A stretch of DNA of 53,186 bases from Symbiodinium natans (GCA_905221605.1 CAJNDS010001236.1:739652-792837); one strand, 5' to 3'; counted from the first letter of the stretch, positions 1 to 10,795 are shown. Notes: generated by a model from the sequence alone, not told the origin. Program-made: numbers and translations.

Positions 1-255
1 TCTGTATTCCCCAGACCCTAAGCTTAGACCCTCCGCCCTAAACTCGAAACCCTAAGCCCTAAACTCGAAACCCTAAACTCGAGACCCTAAACCCATAAAC
101 CCTGAACCGGAAACCGCGCGGCAGCACCCAAGAAAGGCGGAGCTTGCGGCGGCCGCCGAGGCCTCGAGGCGCTGTGCCGAAGCTTTGGGAGTCCAGGCGC
201 GGGCGCGTTGCCTTGCCAGCCTCGGAGCCGGAAGCCCGAAGCTCGACACCAAACA

Positions 256-366
256 TTTAGGGGTTTAGGGTTTGGGGTTTGGGGTTTGGGGTTTAGGGTT
301 TAGGGTTTGGGGTTTGGGGTTTAGGGTTTAGGGTTTGGGGTTTGGGGTTTGGGGTTTAGGGTTGGG
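256..366 (+). repeat. TTTAGGG/TTTGGGG array
   Basis: About 16 heptamer units, a mixture of TTTAGGG and TTTGGGG on the plus strand, preceded at 20-110 by scattered CCCTAAAC motifs in the opposite sense. Confidence 0.9.
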
Positions 367-369
367 TCG

Positions 370-2090
370 AGGCAAATCCTGAGCCTTGCATTCAGCCTTT
401 GAATTGACGTTGGCTCAAAACCATGCCAGCCTTGGAGCCGTTCAGCACCAAATAACATTGGTGTTGCAAGCTCCATGTCCTGTTAAATGCACCCCAACTC
501 CTTAGACACAGGGCCGTGGGAACTACCCCAAGAAAGCACAGTTTAGTTAGGCAGACCTAGAAGGCCCATCTTACCCCAGATGCCGCCTTTATGTGAACAA
601 GCACCCTCTCACATGAGTTCTGAGAGCTGAGCGCGGCACTCATCCATCTTTCCCCTGAGTCCGAGTCTCAGGGCTGAAAGCCAAGCCCCGAAAGCCTCAA
701 ACTCTCCGATGCGCTGCAGTCAAAGCCCCGAAACTTGAGCACCTTTAAGTTTACGCTGGACGCTAAGCCTTCAACCCTGAGGCCTTCAAACCCGGAAGCC
801 GGAAACCCTTAACATCAAAGTTTTCAGAGGGCTGGGGGGGGAAGCCATGGCCTCAATGCCTTCTGTGCGGTGGAGCGGCTGCCTGCCTTTCAGCTGGCAG
901 GCCCAGAGCCGAAAAAGTCGTAACTTGGGCAGACCCTATATGCGGGTCCTAAACGAGTTCTGCTGCGGGCCTCTGAGAAACTCAAGAGCCTTCGTTTGTG
1001 AGACTAGTAGGGGTTTGACGGTAGAGCCACAAGGTTTTGTGTGGTTGGTTTCCGTCCTGCCGGAAGCACGGCCGAAAGGTCAGACTGCGTCTTGGAACGA
1101 AGACACACACAATCAAACGACAACGATCACAAAGGTACGTCACATCGGAATCTACGGCATGGTAGACACCCTTCAGTGACTCCCGCAGCCCAAACCTGGT
1201 CCAGATCCCCTGTCCGAAGACACTGCTTAGGCTCTGCGTCCAAAATCACTAAGCCGCCCCAACACACCTTACTCGGTTTGACAAAGCATAGATCCGTTCT
1301 GTAGGGTGACTGTACAAACCTTTAATGCCCCTGTCACCCCAGCTTGTAAAAACCCGATGACGCCCGGTACAGTAACCCCCGCCCCCACCCCAGAATCCAG
1401 AGCAACAAAGCTCTGGTGGAAGGCGCAAGTTCCGCAGCTGCCTGCCCACAAAGGCCTGGCATTTGACCGAAAACGACCGGGGCCCCTTGCCTCAACATGT
1501 AGGGTGGAGGCTGCATGGTTTGACATGTAACATGTGTTCGTCACCTGGCAACCCAACACCATCCAAGCACTGCAGAGGGAAACGGATTCTGCGCTTACGT
1601 GTTGGAATACGACTGCGACCCCTAGCCTGATCAAGCTTGGTGAGAGTTCAAGAGCCCCCCCAAGACCACCTGCCACCCACCCTGTCCTTACTTCTCAAAA
1701 AAGAAGCCCTAAATACCCTAAAGCCCTAAAATGCACATTAACTCCATTGACATCCGAAAGCCCTAAACCCTGACACCAGAAGCTCTGCTCTTAAAACATA
1801 TTTGGGGGTTCAACATGTCAAGTTCAGGATTCGAACGGGGGCGCCTGCTGGGCTAACGCGTCTCCTGAGTCTAGAGCTTGTGGGTTTCATGGCTGGGTCG
1901 CTTAGAGTCTTGGAGCTAAAACCTCCAGGCAACCCTAGACCGTGGACCCTAGACCCTAAACCCCAAACCCTAAACCCAAACCCTGAACCTTTCAAGTGCT
2001 CGGGCCATCTTCTGCCTCCCCTCGTGGTTCGCTCAGGCATGTGCCGAAACCGCTGCTCCCTCCCGGGACAAGAGGCCTTGACACAGCCCC
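370..2090. other. Mostly unique DNA, no supportable gene
   Basis: Scattered CCCTAAA motifs and overlapping short ORFs on both strands (the largest 1269-1676 minus, 135 codons, and 847-1179 plus, 110 codons). None shows convincing composition, ATG and boundary signals together. Confidence 0.5.
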
Positions 2091-2095
2091 AACCT

Positions 2096-2185
2096 TGGGA
2101 CGTTCCCCCTTATACTAGCAGTCCTTCACAGGTACCACCTAGACTAATTCCTTTTAAGGACTGATAGTATAAGGGGAACATCCCA
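2096..2185. mobile_element. MITE-like foldback, family A copy 1
   Basis: About 30-bp inverted ends: left TGGGACGTTCCCCCTTATAC, right GTATAAGGGGAACATCCCA, with AGCAGTCCTT and AAGGACTGAT extending the stem. Total 90 bp, no coding capacity. Same ends occur at 4380-4445, 49739-49830 and 50362-50494. Confidence 0.75.
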
Positions 2186-2291
2186 GCCCCAACCCTACGT
2201 ACGATTATTACAGTCTAAGCCCGATTCCTTGGGGGGCTGCTCTTCCCGAGCGCTGCTTCATTGTTCGGGAGATCTTCCAGTTTCCCAAGTT

Positions 2292-2440
2292 GGGTTTAGG
2301 GTTTAGGGTTTAGGGCTTAGGGCTTAGGGCTTAGGGCTTAGGGCTTAGGGCTTAGTGCTTAGGGCTTAGGGCTTAGGGCTTAGGGCTTAGGGCTTAGGGC
2401 TTAGGGTGTAGGGTAGGGTGTAGGGTTCAGGGCTTAGGGT
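2292..2440 (+). repeat. GCTTAGGG-type telomere-like array
   Basis: Three TTTAGGG units followed by about 14 units of the variant GCTTAGG, fading into GTGTAGGG. The variant is homogeneous, so it spread within the array. A second short array of the same type lies at 2527-2592. Confidence 0.9.
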
Positions 2441-2526
2441 ATAAGTCTTGACGGCAGGGTTTTAACCATTGAAGCCGCGGGATTGAAGCTCCGCAGCTTC
2501 AACGTTCCGCGGTATCGTTTGGAGGG

Positions 2527-2592
2527 CTGGTGTAGGTTTAGGGTTTAGGGCTTAGGGCTTAGGGCTTAGGGCTTAGGGCTTAGGGCTTAGGG
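2527..2592 (+). repeat. Second GCTTAGG array
   Basis: Two TTTAGGG units then about six GCTTAGG units, the same variant as in the array 100 bp upstream. Confidence 0.85.
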
Positions 2593-2812
2593 TCAAGGAT
2601 TTTAGGGTTGAGGGGTGCCGCGAACCCTTGACCACCCTAAATACCCCCGAGCCCTTCGCATCGGGAGGCCTAGAACTTCCACCCAGTAACCTCTCCTTGC
2701 TTGCCTTGCAAGGCACATGATCTGCCTTCTGGACATGGGATTCAGGACTTACAGGGTTTAGGAAGGACCCCTTCGGTTTAGGGACAAAGGGTTGAAGACT
2801 CTTACAGGGTTA

Positions 2813-3139
2813 TTAAACTCTCTCCCCCTCTTCGCTCTTGAGATCCTCAGGAGGTAGCTGCAATTCACAAATGTCACGCATCCTGGGGCGACAAACAACG
2901 GGCAGGATTACTGGGCGTTTTTTCATGTTCCCCCTGTTGGGGCGAAGCGGGCGCCCTGTCATGCTAGCAGCACCCTGGTAGAATTCCTTGCCGCCACAGG
3001 CTTTGCAGCAGCATATGCGCGTGAACGCGCCGTGGGTAAGCTCGCCATGCTCCCTGGACTTGAGACCAGCAAATTCCCCTTTGAGGGGTTTTAATGGGTT
3101 TGGACCCCTTGTCAACCCTTTAAATAGAAATGTGCGCAC
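2813..3139 (-). CDS. Candidate exon or ORF, 108 codons, unknown
   Basis: Open from a GTG at 3139 to TAA at 2813. The convincing part starts after telomere-like codons, at about 3075: EFAGLKSREHGELTHGAFTR, ICCCKACGGKEFYQG (a cysteine cluster), NMKKRPVILPVVCRPRMRDI, then ELQLPPEDLKSEEGERV. Charged, cysteine-bearing composition suggests real coding. There is no N-terminal ATG, so it may be a 3' exon. Flanks are telomere-like DNA on both sides. Confidence 0.3.
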   Translation of the reverse strand: MRTFLFKGLTRGPNPLKPLKGEFAGLKSREHGELTHGAFTRICCCKACGGKEFYQGAASMTGRPLRPNRGNMKKRPVILPVVCRPRMRDICELQLPPEDLKSEEGERV

Positions 3140-3540
3140 TTCTTAGGCAACTGGGCAACCTCGGTTGAGTTAGGACTCAAGTCCCTCCCACCGCCTCAAA
3201 AACACAGAACACTAGCGTTGAATTACGGACTTAGAGTTGCGGAATGTCAAGGGCACCCTAAACCCTAAACCCTACACTCTAAACCCTAAACCCGACCATG
3301 ATGTGGCTTAAGCCAGTGAATCTTGGACCCTTGAGTAACTGGGAGACTCTCCGCTCGAAGACCGAACTACTGAAACTCTAGAGAGCCTATACGAGTCGAG
3401 AAGATCTGAACCTCATGGTGGGGTTTAAGGGCTCATGAGCCCCAAACCCTAAGCTCGAGATGGTGATGCAATCTTCGCCCGGACCCGATTTCTGAGCACG
3501 GCCTTAAACCTTTATTCACTTTTGGTTTAGGGTCTCGTTT

Positions 3541-3560
3541 TGGGGGGGGGGGGGGGGGGG
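3541..3560. repeat. Poly-G run
   Basis: Twenty consecutive G. Others are a C run at 4233-4254 and G-rich DNA at 4299-4337, so this 800 bp holds three homopolymer blocks. Confidence 0.95.
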
Positions 3561-3693
3561 CAGGGTTCAGAATTCCGTTAGGAGCCAGGTCTTAGGCGGC
3601 TTAGGGTTGAGTAGGCTTCTGGGACTGGCGAGTTCAGGCGCGGCGAAGGCTGGAATCAGAAGGACGCTGCGGCTTCAGTCCTTGACGCTCGGG

Positions 3694-3770
3694 CAAACTT
3701 AGCGGGTTTTAGGGTTTAGGGTTTAGGGTTTAGGGTTTGGGGTTTGGGGTTTGGGGTTTAGGGTTTGGGG
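3694..3770 (+). repeat. TTTAGGG/TTTGGGG array
   Basis: About ten plus-strand units, the first half TTTAGGG, the second mostly TTTGGGG. Confidence 0.88.
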
Positions 3771-3858
3771 CCAAGTTGGGCCTGGAGAGCTTTGTGGGGT
3801 CTTAGTCTTTGGTCGAAGCATGTCTCAGCCTCACACTTCCAAGATCCTTTTCTCACCT

Positions 3859-3960
3859 GGGGGTTTGCGGAAGATAAGGGACCCCTTATCTAGACCTCAA
3901 ATAGTAGGACTCCTTTCTAATAAGGACCCCAATAAGGTACCCCTAATTTCGGAAACCCCC
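3859..3960. mobile_element. MITE-like foldback, family B copy 1
   Basis: Inverted ends GGGGGTTTGCGGAA and TTCGGAAACCCCC, about 102 bp, with internal AATAGTAGGACTCC and AATAAGGTACCCCTAAT blocks shared by five copies. Confidence 0.75.
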
Positions 3961-4232
3961 ATAGCTTTAGATGCCACTGATGCACTTCGACTTCGACTTT
4001 GTAGCTTAAGCCGCCAGGTTGGAATGTTAACCCTTAATGCTGCACCCGCAATATTCTAGGGGGCCGCTATTATGAAAAGTTTTCCGGCTATTCAGGATCT
4101 GGACCCTCTGTTTTGGGGGTCCGCTATAATGAAAAGTTTTCGGGCCGGGCCTGTTTTTTAAAATGGTTTTTGAGGTCAGGTTCTTAGTTTGAGATTAACA
4201 ACTCATCACACAACACTCAATCTCCTGACCCG

Positions 4233-4337
4233 CCCCCCCCCCCCCCCCCCCCCCTGACTGTTTGGGGTCTTTTTTTATTCAGGGTCGCGACTGTTGGAGG
4301 GGGGGGGGGGGGGAGGGCGGGGGGGGAGGAGGGGGGG
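4233..4337. repeat. Poly-C run facing a G-rich block
   Basis: Twenty-two C (4233-4254), then 44 bp, then mostly G to 4337, able to pair as a hairpin. Confidence 0.9.
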
Positions 4338-4379
4338 TTACATTATTAAAGCAGGTCCAACATTATACCAACAACACTT

Positions 4380-4445
4380 AATAGGGATTATACTAGGGTA
4401 CGAGAATCCCTATTAAGGACTGTTAGTATAAGGCGGAACATCCCA
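4380..4445. mobile_element. Family A copy 2 (partial)
   Basis: The right end is conserved (AAGGACTGTTAGTATAAGGC then GGAACATCCCA), as is an inner AATAGGGATT/AATCCCTATT pair. The left terminal repeat is missing or degraded. Confidence 0.6.
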
Positions 4446-4557
4446 AGCCACCAGGGGTGAATCCCTTGCCGTACAGGGTTTAGGGTTTAGGGCTTAGGGT
4501 TTAGGGTCGGGTTTAGGGTTTAGGGTTTGCAGTGTTTCTGGTACAGGGCAAGCACTT

Positions 4558-4659
4558 GGGGTTTCCGAAATTATGGGGTGCCTAACTAGGGTCCTTACAA
4601 CTAGGGAGTCCTACTATTTCGGGGTCTATTTTAGGGGTCCCCGATATTCGTAAACCCCC
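4558..4659. mobile_element. Family B copy 2
   Basis: In the opposite orientation to copy 1: GGGTTTCCGAAATTATGGGG at the left, ATATTCGTAAACCCCC at the right, TCCTACTATTTCGGGGTC in the middle. Confidence 0.75.
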
Positions 4660-4833
4660 GCTTGGGCTTCAGGGGGAAACGCAAAAGCCTGAACACCGGA
4701 CATGCTGCTGCTACATCCTGACCCAAGCCTGTTGCTCGTGTCTCTGCGCTGCGCGGGATTCTAACGAAACTTCGCTCTCAACCCCCAAAGGCTTCTACAC
4801 TCAAAGCCCGAAACCTTACATGACGCTTAAACA

Positions 4834-4875
4834 CGACACATGATGCTTAAACACGACACACAGCACCCCAAACCC
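4834..4875. repeat. 20-bp tandem duplication
   Basis: ACATGACGCTTAAACACGAC is followed directly by ACATGATGCTTAAACACGAC, one mismatch. Confidence 0.9.
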
Positions 4876-5563
4876 TAAGACTGAAATCCAACAGCCGAAT
4901 GATGTTGAAACCCTGGTGAGTCTTCACCGGAGGCTTGGGTTTTAGGATTTGAAGTTTTTCGGGGTATTCACTGTTGCTGGACTTTAGTCGTAGTTCAGGT
5001 GGTCGAGGGCTATGAAGTAGGGTTTATATTTTTGTTACTGGTGAGTGTATATAAGGTTCCTTGTTAACATTGGTGAGTGTATATATCGGGTGTCCTTTTG
5101 AGAGTACAAGAAATATAAACACTACTTCATATAGGTTCTGAGTTCAAAATTTAATTGTTTGGGATAGCTGAGGTCACGGGCACAGCCATCGGCGGGGGCT
5201 TCCTGGCTCATCCCTGGCCGGCTTTGCAGCTCCCGTGAGCCTAAAAACACAGCTCTGAAGACTCTTTTTGCGGAAGTTCGTGGTTCTCTGAATTAGGATT
5301 CTTGTTGGGCGTCCTTCCAAAAGCATCCCAGACTTCGGAAGACCACAGGGATAGGGCTTATGGCCGTTTAGGGTTTGAGACCATACGCTTTATTCTGAAA
5401 GGCTCAGCCATTCAGAGCTTGAGGAGAAGGAAGAGATTTGTTGCAATCAACGGGTCCGAAGGGCTGGAAAGGGACCTGAAGCCTTCTACCCCCCAAAAAG
5501 TGGGGCTTGTGGAACTTGCAGCCCCCCAGGCAATTTATTAGTATTATAACTTTGTTTTTTGTA

Positions 5564-5833
5564 TCAGAATACAAGATTTAAAGAGTCAGAGAGGTATTCA
5601 CCACTTTGATAGTTTGCAATGCATTTTGCTTCTGAAGTTAACTTCCCCCCGCCCCTGTGCGCCTGAGAAGGTACTGGTAGGGACAGGACTCTTTTTTGTT
5701 CGGGCTTCGAGGCCCAGATACCCATACTAGAGAATCTGAGGGCTGTGCGGGATCCAGAGTGGTTGCCAAGCAGCTTTTTGCTGAGTACCAGGTCGGATAT
5801 TCGGGTTGTCCGGCTGAAAAGCTCCCTTTTCAA
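5564..5833 (-). CDS. Weak ORF, 89 codons, unknown
   Basis: Open minus-strand frame from TTG (ISDLVLSKKLLGNHSGSRTA, SSMGIWASKPEQKRVLSLPV, TSEAKCIANYQSGEYLSDSL) to a stop at 5564. No ATG, no acceptor I trust, no family. Listed because this stretch is free of repeats. Confidence 0.17.
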   Translation of the reverse strand: MKRELFSRTTRISDLVLSKKLLGNHSGSRTALRFSSMGIWASKPEQKRVLSLPVPSQAHRGGGKLTSEAKCIANYQSGEYLSDSLNLVF

Positions 5834-6397
5834 AATGAACTGTAGCTCTGGTAGAGCCCTCTGCTACTTATGAAGCAGACACCTGGTCCCTCATCCCAAC
5901 ACCTGAGGCCCATCTGAAGTGAGAGATTCCAAGGCTTCTTGGCTCTGCCTTACACCTCGGCCCCTTCTGGCTTCGCGTGGTGCTCAGTGACATCAAGAGA
6001 TGTTGGCTTATGACTTTTGAGGCTTAGGGTGGCAGTTTACCTATTGGAGATCCAGCGTTTCAGCGGCTTGGAGGTCCAGAGCTGCGTAGGGCTCTTAGCA
6101 TGTACTCACAGTTGAGCCTTCAAGGTGCTGATCCACGAGTAAGCATCGGTTTAGGGTTTAGGGTTTAGGGTTTTTAGGGTTTAGGGCTTAGGGCTTTTAG
6201 GGTTTAGGGTTTGCTCGAGTCAGCATCCAGGTTCCATCCGCTGTCGTGATGCTGGTGTCCTGGGCCTTGCTGCTCTTCCAGGCCTCCCGATGCCCCGTGC
6301 CAGTGAAGGTTGCAGGCTGCACGGAGCTCAAGTGGGTATGAATTGCAACAGAGCTGCCGCAGGCAAGAAGCGATTCCACGCTGAGCTTGCACAACCC

Positions 6398-6462
6398 CTA
6401 AACCCTAAACCCCAAACCCCAAACCCCAAACCCCAAACCCCAAACCCCAAACCCTAAACCTA
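6398..6462 (-). repeat. CCCCAAA/CCCTAAA array
   Basis: About nine units, mostly CCCCAAA, with G-rich strand on the minus strand. A plus-strand TTTAGGG cluster lies 190 bp away at 6148-6212, in opposite orientation. Confidence 0.88.
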
Positions 6463-6580
6463 AGCTATTGCAGGCTCACGTTGTGACCGATCTGGTCGTT
6501 GACGAGTCACGTCGCGCTGGGAGGGTGGCCACTCCTCCGCAGACAGGACAAGGCTTTAATGGAGGGGCCTGAACAGCTTC

Positions 6581-6677
6581 CTGTTGGTTAGCAGGAGTGA
6601 GGGAATTAGGGCCCCATTTTTGCACCTTAAGGGATTATACACGGTACCTCATTCCCGCATTCCCTACTAACCAACAG
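6581..6677. mobile_element. Foldback element, CTGTTGGTTAG ends
   Basis: Terminal inverted repeat CTGTTGGTTAG / CTAACCAACAG, extended loosely by AGGAGTGAGGGAAT and ATTCCCGCATTCCC. 97 bp, single copy seen. Confidence 0.6.
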
Positions 6678-7221
6678 CAAGTATTATAGGGACTTGAATA
6701 AGTAGAATACGGTTTTGGGGGCCGTGATTATTGTATAATTACGAAGGGACAGCAAGGGAAAGTACACTTTACACCTTTTGGGATACCATAATCCCCTATA
6801 GAACTGAAAGTGTACACTTTTTGGGGCCTTGTGAACTCAGCAACTAAGTAATGATTCCATGGTTGTGAAGTCTTGACATGTGCTAGGGTTTAGGGTTTAG
6901 GGTTTAGGGTTTAGGGTCTGTGGAATTCCTTCGACCGCAATAGTAAGTTCATCTAAGACCGTATATAGGGTCCCAATCATGTCTACTGGCATTCCCTTAT
7001 GGTCCCTGGGGTGTTATACTACAACAATCCCCCCAAAAAAAACACAACGTGTTCGAATCATTCAGGCCCCTGTCTGTCCCTAATCCCCAAACCGTAAACT
7101 CTAAACCCTAAACCCTAAGCCCTAAACCCCATGAAGGCCCCTAGAGTAGGCGGTCCAGAGGTGAGCTACGCAACCCTGGCCGAGCGACGGCTGGGATCCG
7201 GAGGCGCCCCAAATCGTCTAG

Positions 7222-7300
7222 GGTTTAGGGTTTGGGGTCTAGGGTTTAGTTTAGGGTTTAGGGTTTGGGGTTTGGGGTTTGGGGTTTAGGGTTTAGGGTT
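7222..7300 (+). repeat. TTTAGGG/TTTGGGG array
   Basis: About ten units mixing TTTAGGG and TTTGGGG. Another short array is at 7535-7586. Confidence 0.85.
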
Positions 7301-7876
7301 AGGGGGTAAACAGAGTTTGTTCGTAGAAAAGTCTTGCGCCTCGACCTCACACTACAACATCCTTCAACACAAGTTCGGGGCTTACCAATGTTGCGCCCTT
7401 TCTTGAGTGTTGGGTTTGGGGCATTTGTGAGCTTTGATCAGGAGAAGCTGAGGGGCTTTGAGAGTTCGGAGTCGCATTTCCTGTCCCAATCTGCATCTCG
7501 ACCTCCAAGACGGGCAGGTTTGAGCCGCAAGGTAGGGGTTTAGGGTTTAGGGTTTAGGTTTTAGGGTTTAGGGTTTAGGGTTTAGGGAAGGTAGCCCAAC
7601 GACCCTCACCCAAGCTCGAAATCTTGCGCCCTCAAGTAAGCCGCAAAGCCCTTCGCGACCCCAGTCCAAAACGATAGCTTTCAAAGCAGTTGGAAAGCGC
7701 CAGGTGCTAAAGGTCAACAGAGACTCATGACTTAGAAGTTATAGGTGAGGTTCTGATCAAGTTAACCTGAATCAGCAAGCACTGCAAGGTAAGTACTTCC
7801 AACCATCCTTGCATCAACCCATGAACTGTCAAGTACTTCCTTGGCTACGCCGGCCGCTAGCTCGTGGTCCAGCTGT

Positions 7877-8098
7877 TTATTTTTGTGCGTTTGGAATTTG
7901 ATCCTTGACATCTAAGCCAACGTCTGAGGCGGATTTCTGGTGGATGCAGTATTGGCTCTTGACTTTTGTCCTGAAGATGGATGACCTGAGGTAGTGATCA
8001 TCAAAGGCCGTGAGCGCGCCGTCCATACGTAGAGCTCTGATCCTTCGCCCGAGTACGCCCGAGTACTCCAAGGCCTCCCTTGTTTTTGTTGTTGTCAT
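7877..8098 (-). CDS. Small ORF, 73 aa, unknown
   Basis: Complete frame, ATG at 8098 to TAA at 7877, in a 450-bp stretch free of telomere-like arrays. Sequence blocks: MTTTKTREALEYSGVLGRRI, RALRMDGALTAFDDHYLRSS, KVKSQYCIHQKSASDVGLDV. No transmembrane segment and no recognised domain. It may be an exon or a chance ORF. A 10-bp direct duplication (CGCCCGAGTA twice) lies within it. Confidence 0.28.
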   Translation of the reverse strand: MTTTKTREALEYSGVLGRRIRALRMDGALTAFDDHYLRSSIFRTKVKSQYCIHQKSASDVGLDVKDQIPNAQK

Positions 8099-8109
8099 AC
8101 CCCCTCGTC

Positions 8110-9200
8110 ACCACGTCAGGATCCGGTGCTTTTCGCAATGGCTATCACACTGCCCTTAACCCTAAATCATCCCCCTAAACCCTAAACCAAACCCTCAACC
8201 CTAAACCCTAAAACCTTGCACACACGAAGAGGCCAGAGAAAGTTTAAAGCTTAGCCGACATCTGAATCTGACGAAGATCCAAGCCGAGACCTCACACGCC
8301 TCTGATTTTCCGGCTGGTTCTGAGTAGGGAATGAGGGAATGAGTACCCTCTATAATCCCTTAAAGGGTATATATAGGGCATTAGAGGGCCCTAAGTCCCT
8401 TAAGAACTGGGGGGTTTTGGGGCTGCGGGTTCAGGGTGAAGCTTCGTGGCTCTCTGCAGGACGGGCCGTGCTGTCCTCGCTCTTCCTGCGCCCTGGCAAC
8501 GTTGCACTTGAAAGCGTTTGTTTTGAGCCCTTAAAAGCGCTTAAAATCCCAAGAATCTTTATCCCCTGATCTTTTCGATACACCTTGCAGTTGTCAACTC
8601 CCCCTCGCGTCGCAAAGAAGTGAACCGAGTTGCCTTGGTGATGGGGGAGGCTAGGGTTGAGGGAGGCTTTAGGGTTTAGCGAAAAGGTGCTGACAGGATT
8701 TGCTTTGGTCGTTCGGAGGCGGGCCGGGAGAGCGGCTTCGATCTTCAGGAAAGTGTTTGTTGGAACTCTGGCGGTGGCATTTTCGTTTCGGCTCCCGGAA
8801 ATACTTGTTTGTTTGAGCTGTTTTTTCGAGCTCTCGCGGCTTCCTGCAAGACTCCGATAAGTTTTAGCTCGGGCCCTGGGTCTTGTGGGCCTATTTTTTC
8901 GAACACGCAACTCCGGCCCCGGACTTGCTTCTGCCCTACAACCCAAGCTCTGAACCCAAAGCCATGATTTTCACAAACCCCCCCCCCCCCCCCCCCGAAA
9001 CCCTAAACCCTAAATCCTAAACCCCAAGCCCTAAATCCCAAATCCTAAACCCTAAACCCTAAACCCTGTTAGGCTCCTCATGATGGCCACATTGGTCTCG
9101 CAGTTCGCGAAAGCGGGGTCGCTTCTTTCGGCGCTGACGGGCTTGCCAGAAGCCGGGCTCAGCGCCTTGCTTCAACGACCTCACGATACGTTCAGGTGCA
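8110..9200. other. Unique DNA with overlapping ORFs
   Basis: A minus-strand frame at 8431-8946 (171 codons) includes motif-derived LNPKASLNPS, so I do not call it. 8333-8404 is an AT/CCCTT-rich stretch resembling the foldback families but without clear ends. Confidence 0.4.
8978..9068 (-). repeat. Poly-C run joined to a CCCTAAA array
   Basis: Nineteen C residues followed after a few bases by about nine imperfect CCCTAAA units. Homopolymer and array are contiguous, as also seen at 46387-46455. Confidence 0.85.
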
Positions 9201-9216
9201 GTCGGGGTTTGAAGGG

Positions 9217-9309
9217 TTTTAGGGTTTAGGGTTTGAAGGGTTTTAGGGTTTAGGGCTTTAGGGCTTTAGGGCTTTAGGGCTTTAGGGCTTTAGGGCTTTA
9301 GGGCTTTAG
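9217..9309 (+). repeat. GGGCTTTA octamer array
   Basis: After two TTTAGGG units, about eight perfect copies of the octamer GGGCTTTA, a variant specific to this array. Confidence 0.88.
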
Positions 9310-9458
9310 AGTAGCTTTAGAGGAGCTTAGGGGCATCAGCCCGGGAATGAGGCGCTGTTCTGGCCGTCGGCCTGGCGACCCTTACCTGGAAAAGCTCCTC
9401 CAACACCACGGCCAGCGTGAATGGCTTGCTTACGCCCCTTGTTGTGGCAGGATTCAGT

Positions 9459-9560
9459 AGGGTTTAGGGTTTAGGGTTTAGGGTTTAGGGTTTAGGGTTT
9501 AGGGTTTAGGGTTTAGGGTTTAGGGTTTAGGGTTTAGGGTTTAGGGTTTAGGGTTTAGGA
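9459..9560 (+). repeat. Perfect TTTAGGG array
   Basis: About 14 perfect TTTAGGG units, the longest canonical interstitial telomere-like array in the window, ending at the edge of the A-tract minisatellite region. Confidence 0.93.
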
Positions 9561-9594
9561 AGGGAACCCGTGTTTTTGTTTGTGTTGTGGGTGC

Positions 9595-10090
9595 TTTTTT
9601 GCTGTGGGTGCTTTTTTCGGGGGCCGCCCCGGTGAGTGAGTGACCTGGCGCGTGTCGCCCCCGCACCCGCAGCAAAAAAAAAAAAAAAAAAAAACGCACC
9701 CCCGCACCCGCAGCAAAAAAAAAAAAAAAACGCGCCCCCGCACCCGCAGCAAAAAAAAAAGCACCCCCCCCCCCCTCCCCCCCCCCCGCTTCCTCCCCAC
9801 CCCCCCAGGTGAGTGAGTGACCTGGCGCGTGTCGCCCCCGCACCCGTAGCAAAAAAAAAACGCGCCCCCGCACCCGCAGCAAAAAAAAAAACGCCCCCGC
9901 ACCCGCAGCAAAAAAAAAAAACGCGCCCCCCCCCCCCCCTCCTCCCCACCCCCCAGGTGAGTGAGTGACCTCGCGCGTGTCGCCCCCGCACCCGCAGCAA
10001 AAAAAACAACGCGCCCCCCGCACCCGCAGCAAAAAAAAAACGCGCCCCCGCACCCGCAGCAAAAAAAAAAACGCGCCCCCCCCCCCTTCC
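9595..10090. repeat. A-tract minisatellite, block 1
   Basis: Repeats of about 30 bp: CCCCGCACCCGCAGC, then 8 to 20 A, then CGCGCC. Three times the array is interrupted by GGTGAGTGAGTGACCT (9631, 9808, 9956) followed by GGCGCGTGTCGCC. Long F/L/R-rich ORFs across it are translations of the repeat. Confidence 0.9.
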
Positions 10091-10139
10091 CCCAGGTCAT
10101 TTGTTTTTGCAATTTCCTCCCCAACCCCGTCCCCAACGC

Positions 10140-10795
10140 CCCCCCCCTCCTTTAAACTGTGCAAGCGTTTTCAAAGCACTGAATCCTTCCCAAGGCCATC
10201 ATGCGAGCATTGTGTTTGCTAACGGTGGAGGGAGGGCTGCACCCCGCCCGACCCCCCCCCTCTTTAAAACCGTGCCAGCTAGCTTCTCAGCATATGAATC
10301 CTGTCCAAGCCTATCATGCCAGCATTGGGTTTGCAAATTGGGGGGGGCTGCGCCCCCCCCCAACCCCCCCGCTTCTTAAAGCCATGCCAGCTTGCTTCAA
10401 AGCAAATGAATCCTTTCCGAAACCATCATGAGAGCATTCCCCTCCGCTTGAAAGGGGCGGGGGGGGGGGGCTGCGCTTTTTAGCCGGGCAAGCTTGCTTC
10501 AATCATACGAATCCCTTCCAAACCCATGATGATGCGAGCATTGTGTTGCAAATGGGGGGTGGGGGGGGGCTGCGCTTTTTAGCCGGGCAAGCTTGCTTCA
10601 ATCATACGAATCCCTTCCAAACCCATGATGATGCGAGCATTGTGTTGCAAATGGGGGGGGGCTGCGCCCCCCCCCAACCCCCCCGCTTTTTTTAGCCGGC
10701 AAGCCTGCTTCAAAGCTTACGAATCCCTTCCAAACCCATGATGCGCGCATTGTGTTTTCAAATGCGGCGGTCTGCGCAGCCCCCAACCCCCTGAA
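10140..10795. repeat. About 110-bp tandem repeat with G/C hairpin
   Basis: Six units, 95-115 bp each, marked by GAATCC..TTCCAA, CATCATGCGAGCATTGTG (near 10207, 10322, 10434, 10529, 10638, 10748) and a G-run/C-run palindrome around GGGGGGCTGCGCCCCCC, which can form a very stable hairpin. Confidence 0.85.

Larger units (their letters stand above)
4700..6140. other. Unique DNA with one weak ORF
   Basis: Apart from the 5564-5833 frame I see no gene. GGTGAGTGTATAT occurs twice (5041 and 5080), a small duplication that also matches splice-donor consensus. Confidence 0.4.

Noticed and set aside
1-370. True chromosome end (telomere) at the left edge
   Set aside because: The motifs are degenerate, switch strand and continue throughout the window, so the left edge is not special.
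1820-1850. GTTCGAATCC on the minus strand (T-loop match)
   Set aside because: The T stem does not pair and no cloverleaf can be built around it.
9541-10164. Long F/L/R/G-rich ORFs in the A-tract minisatellite (153-207 codons)
   Set aside because: They translate A-tracts and CCCGCA repeats in three overlapping frames, so they follow the repeat and not selection.
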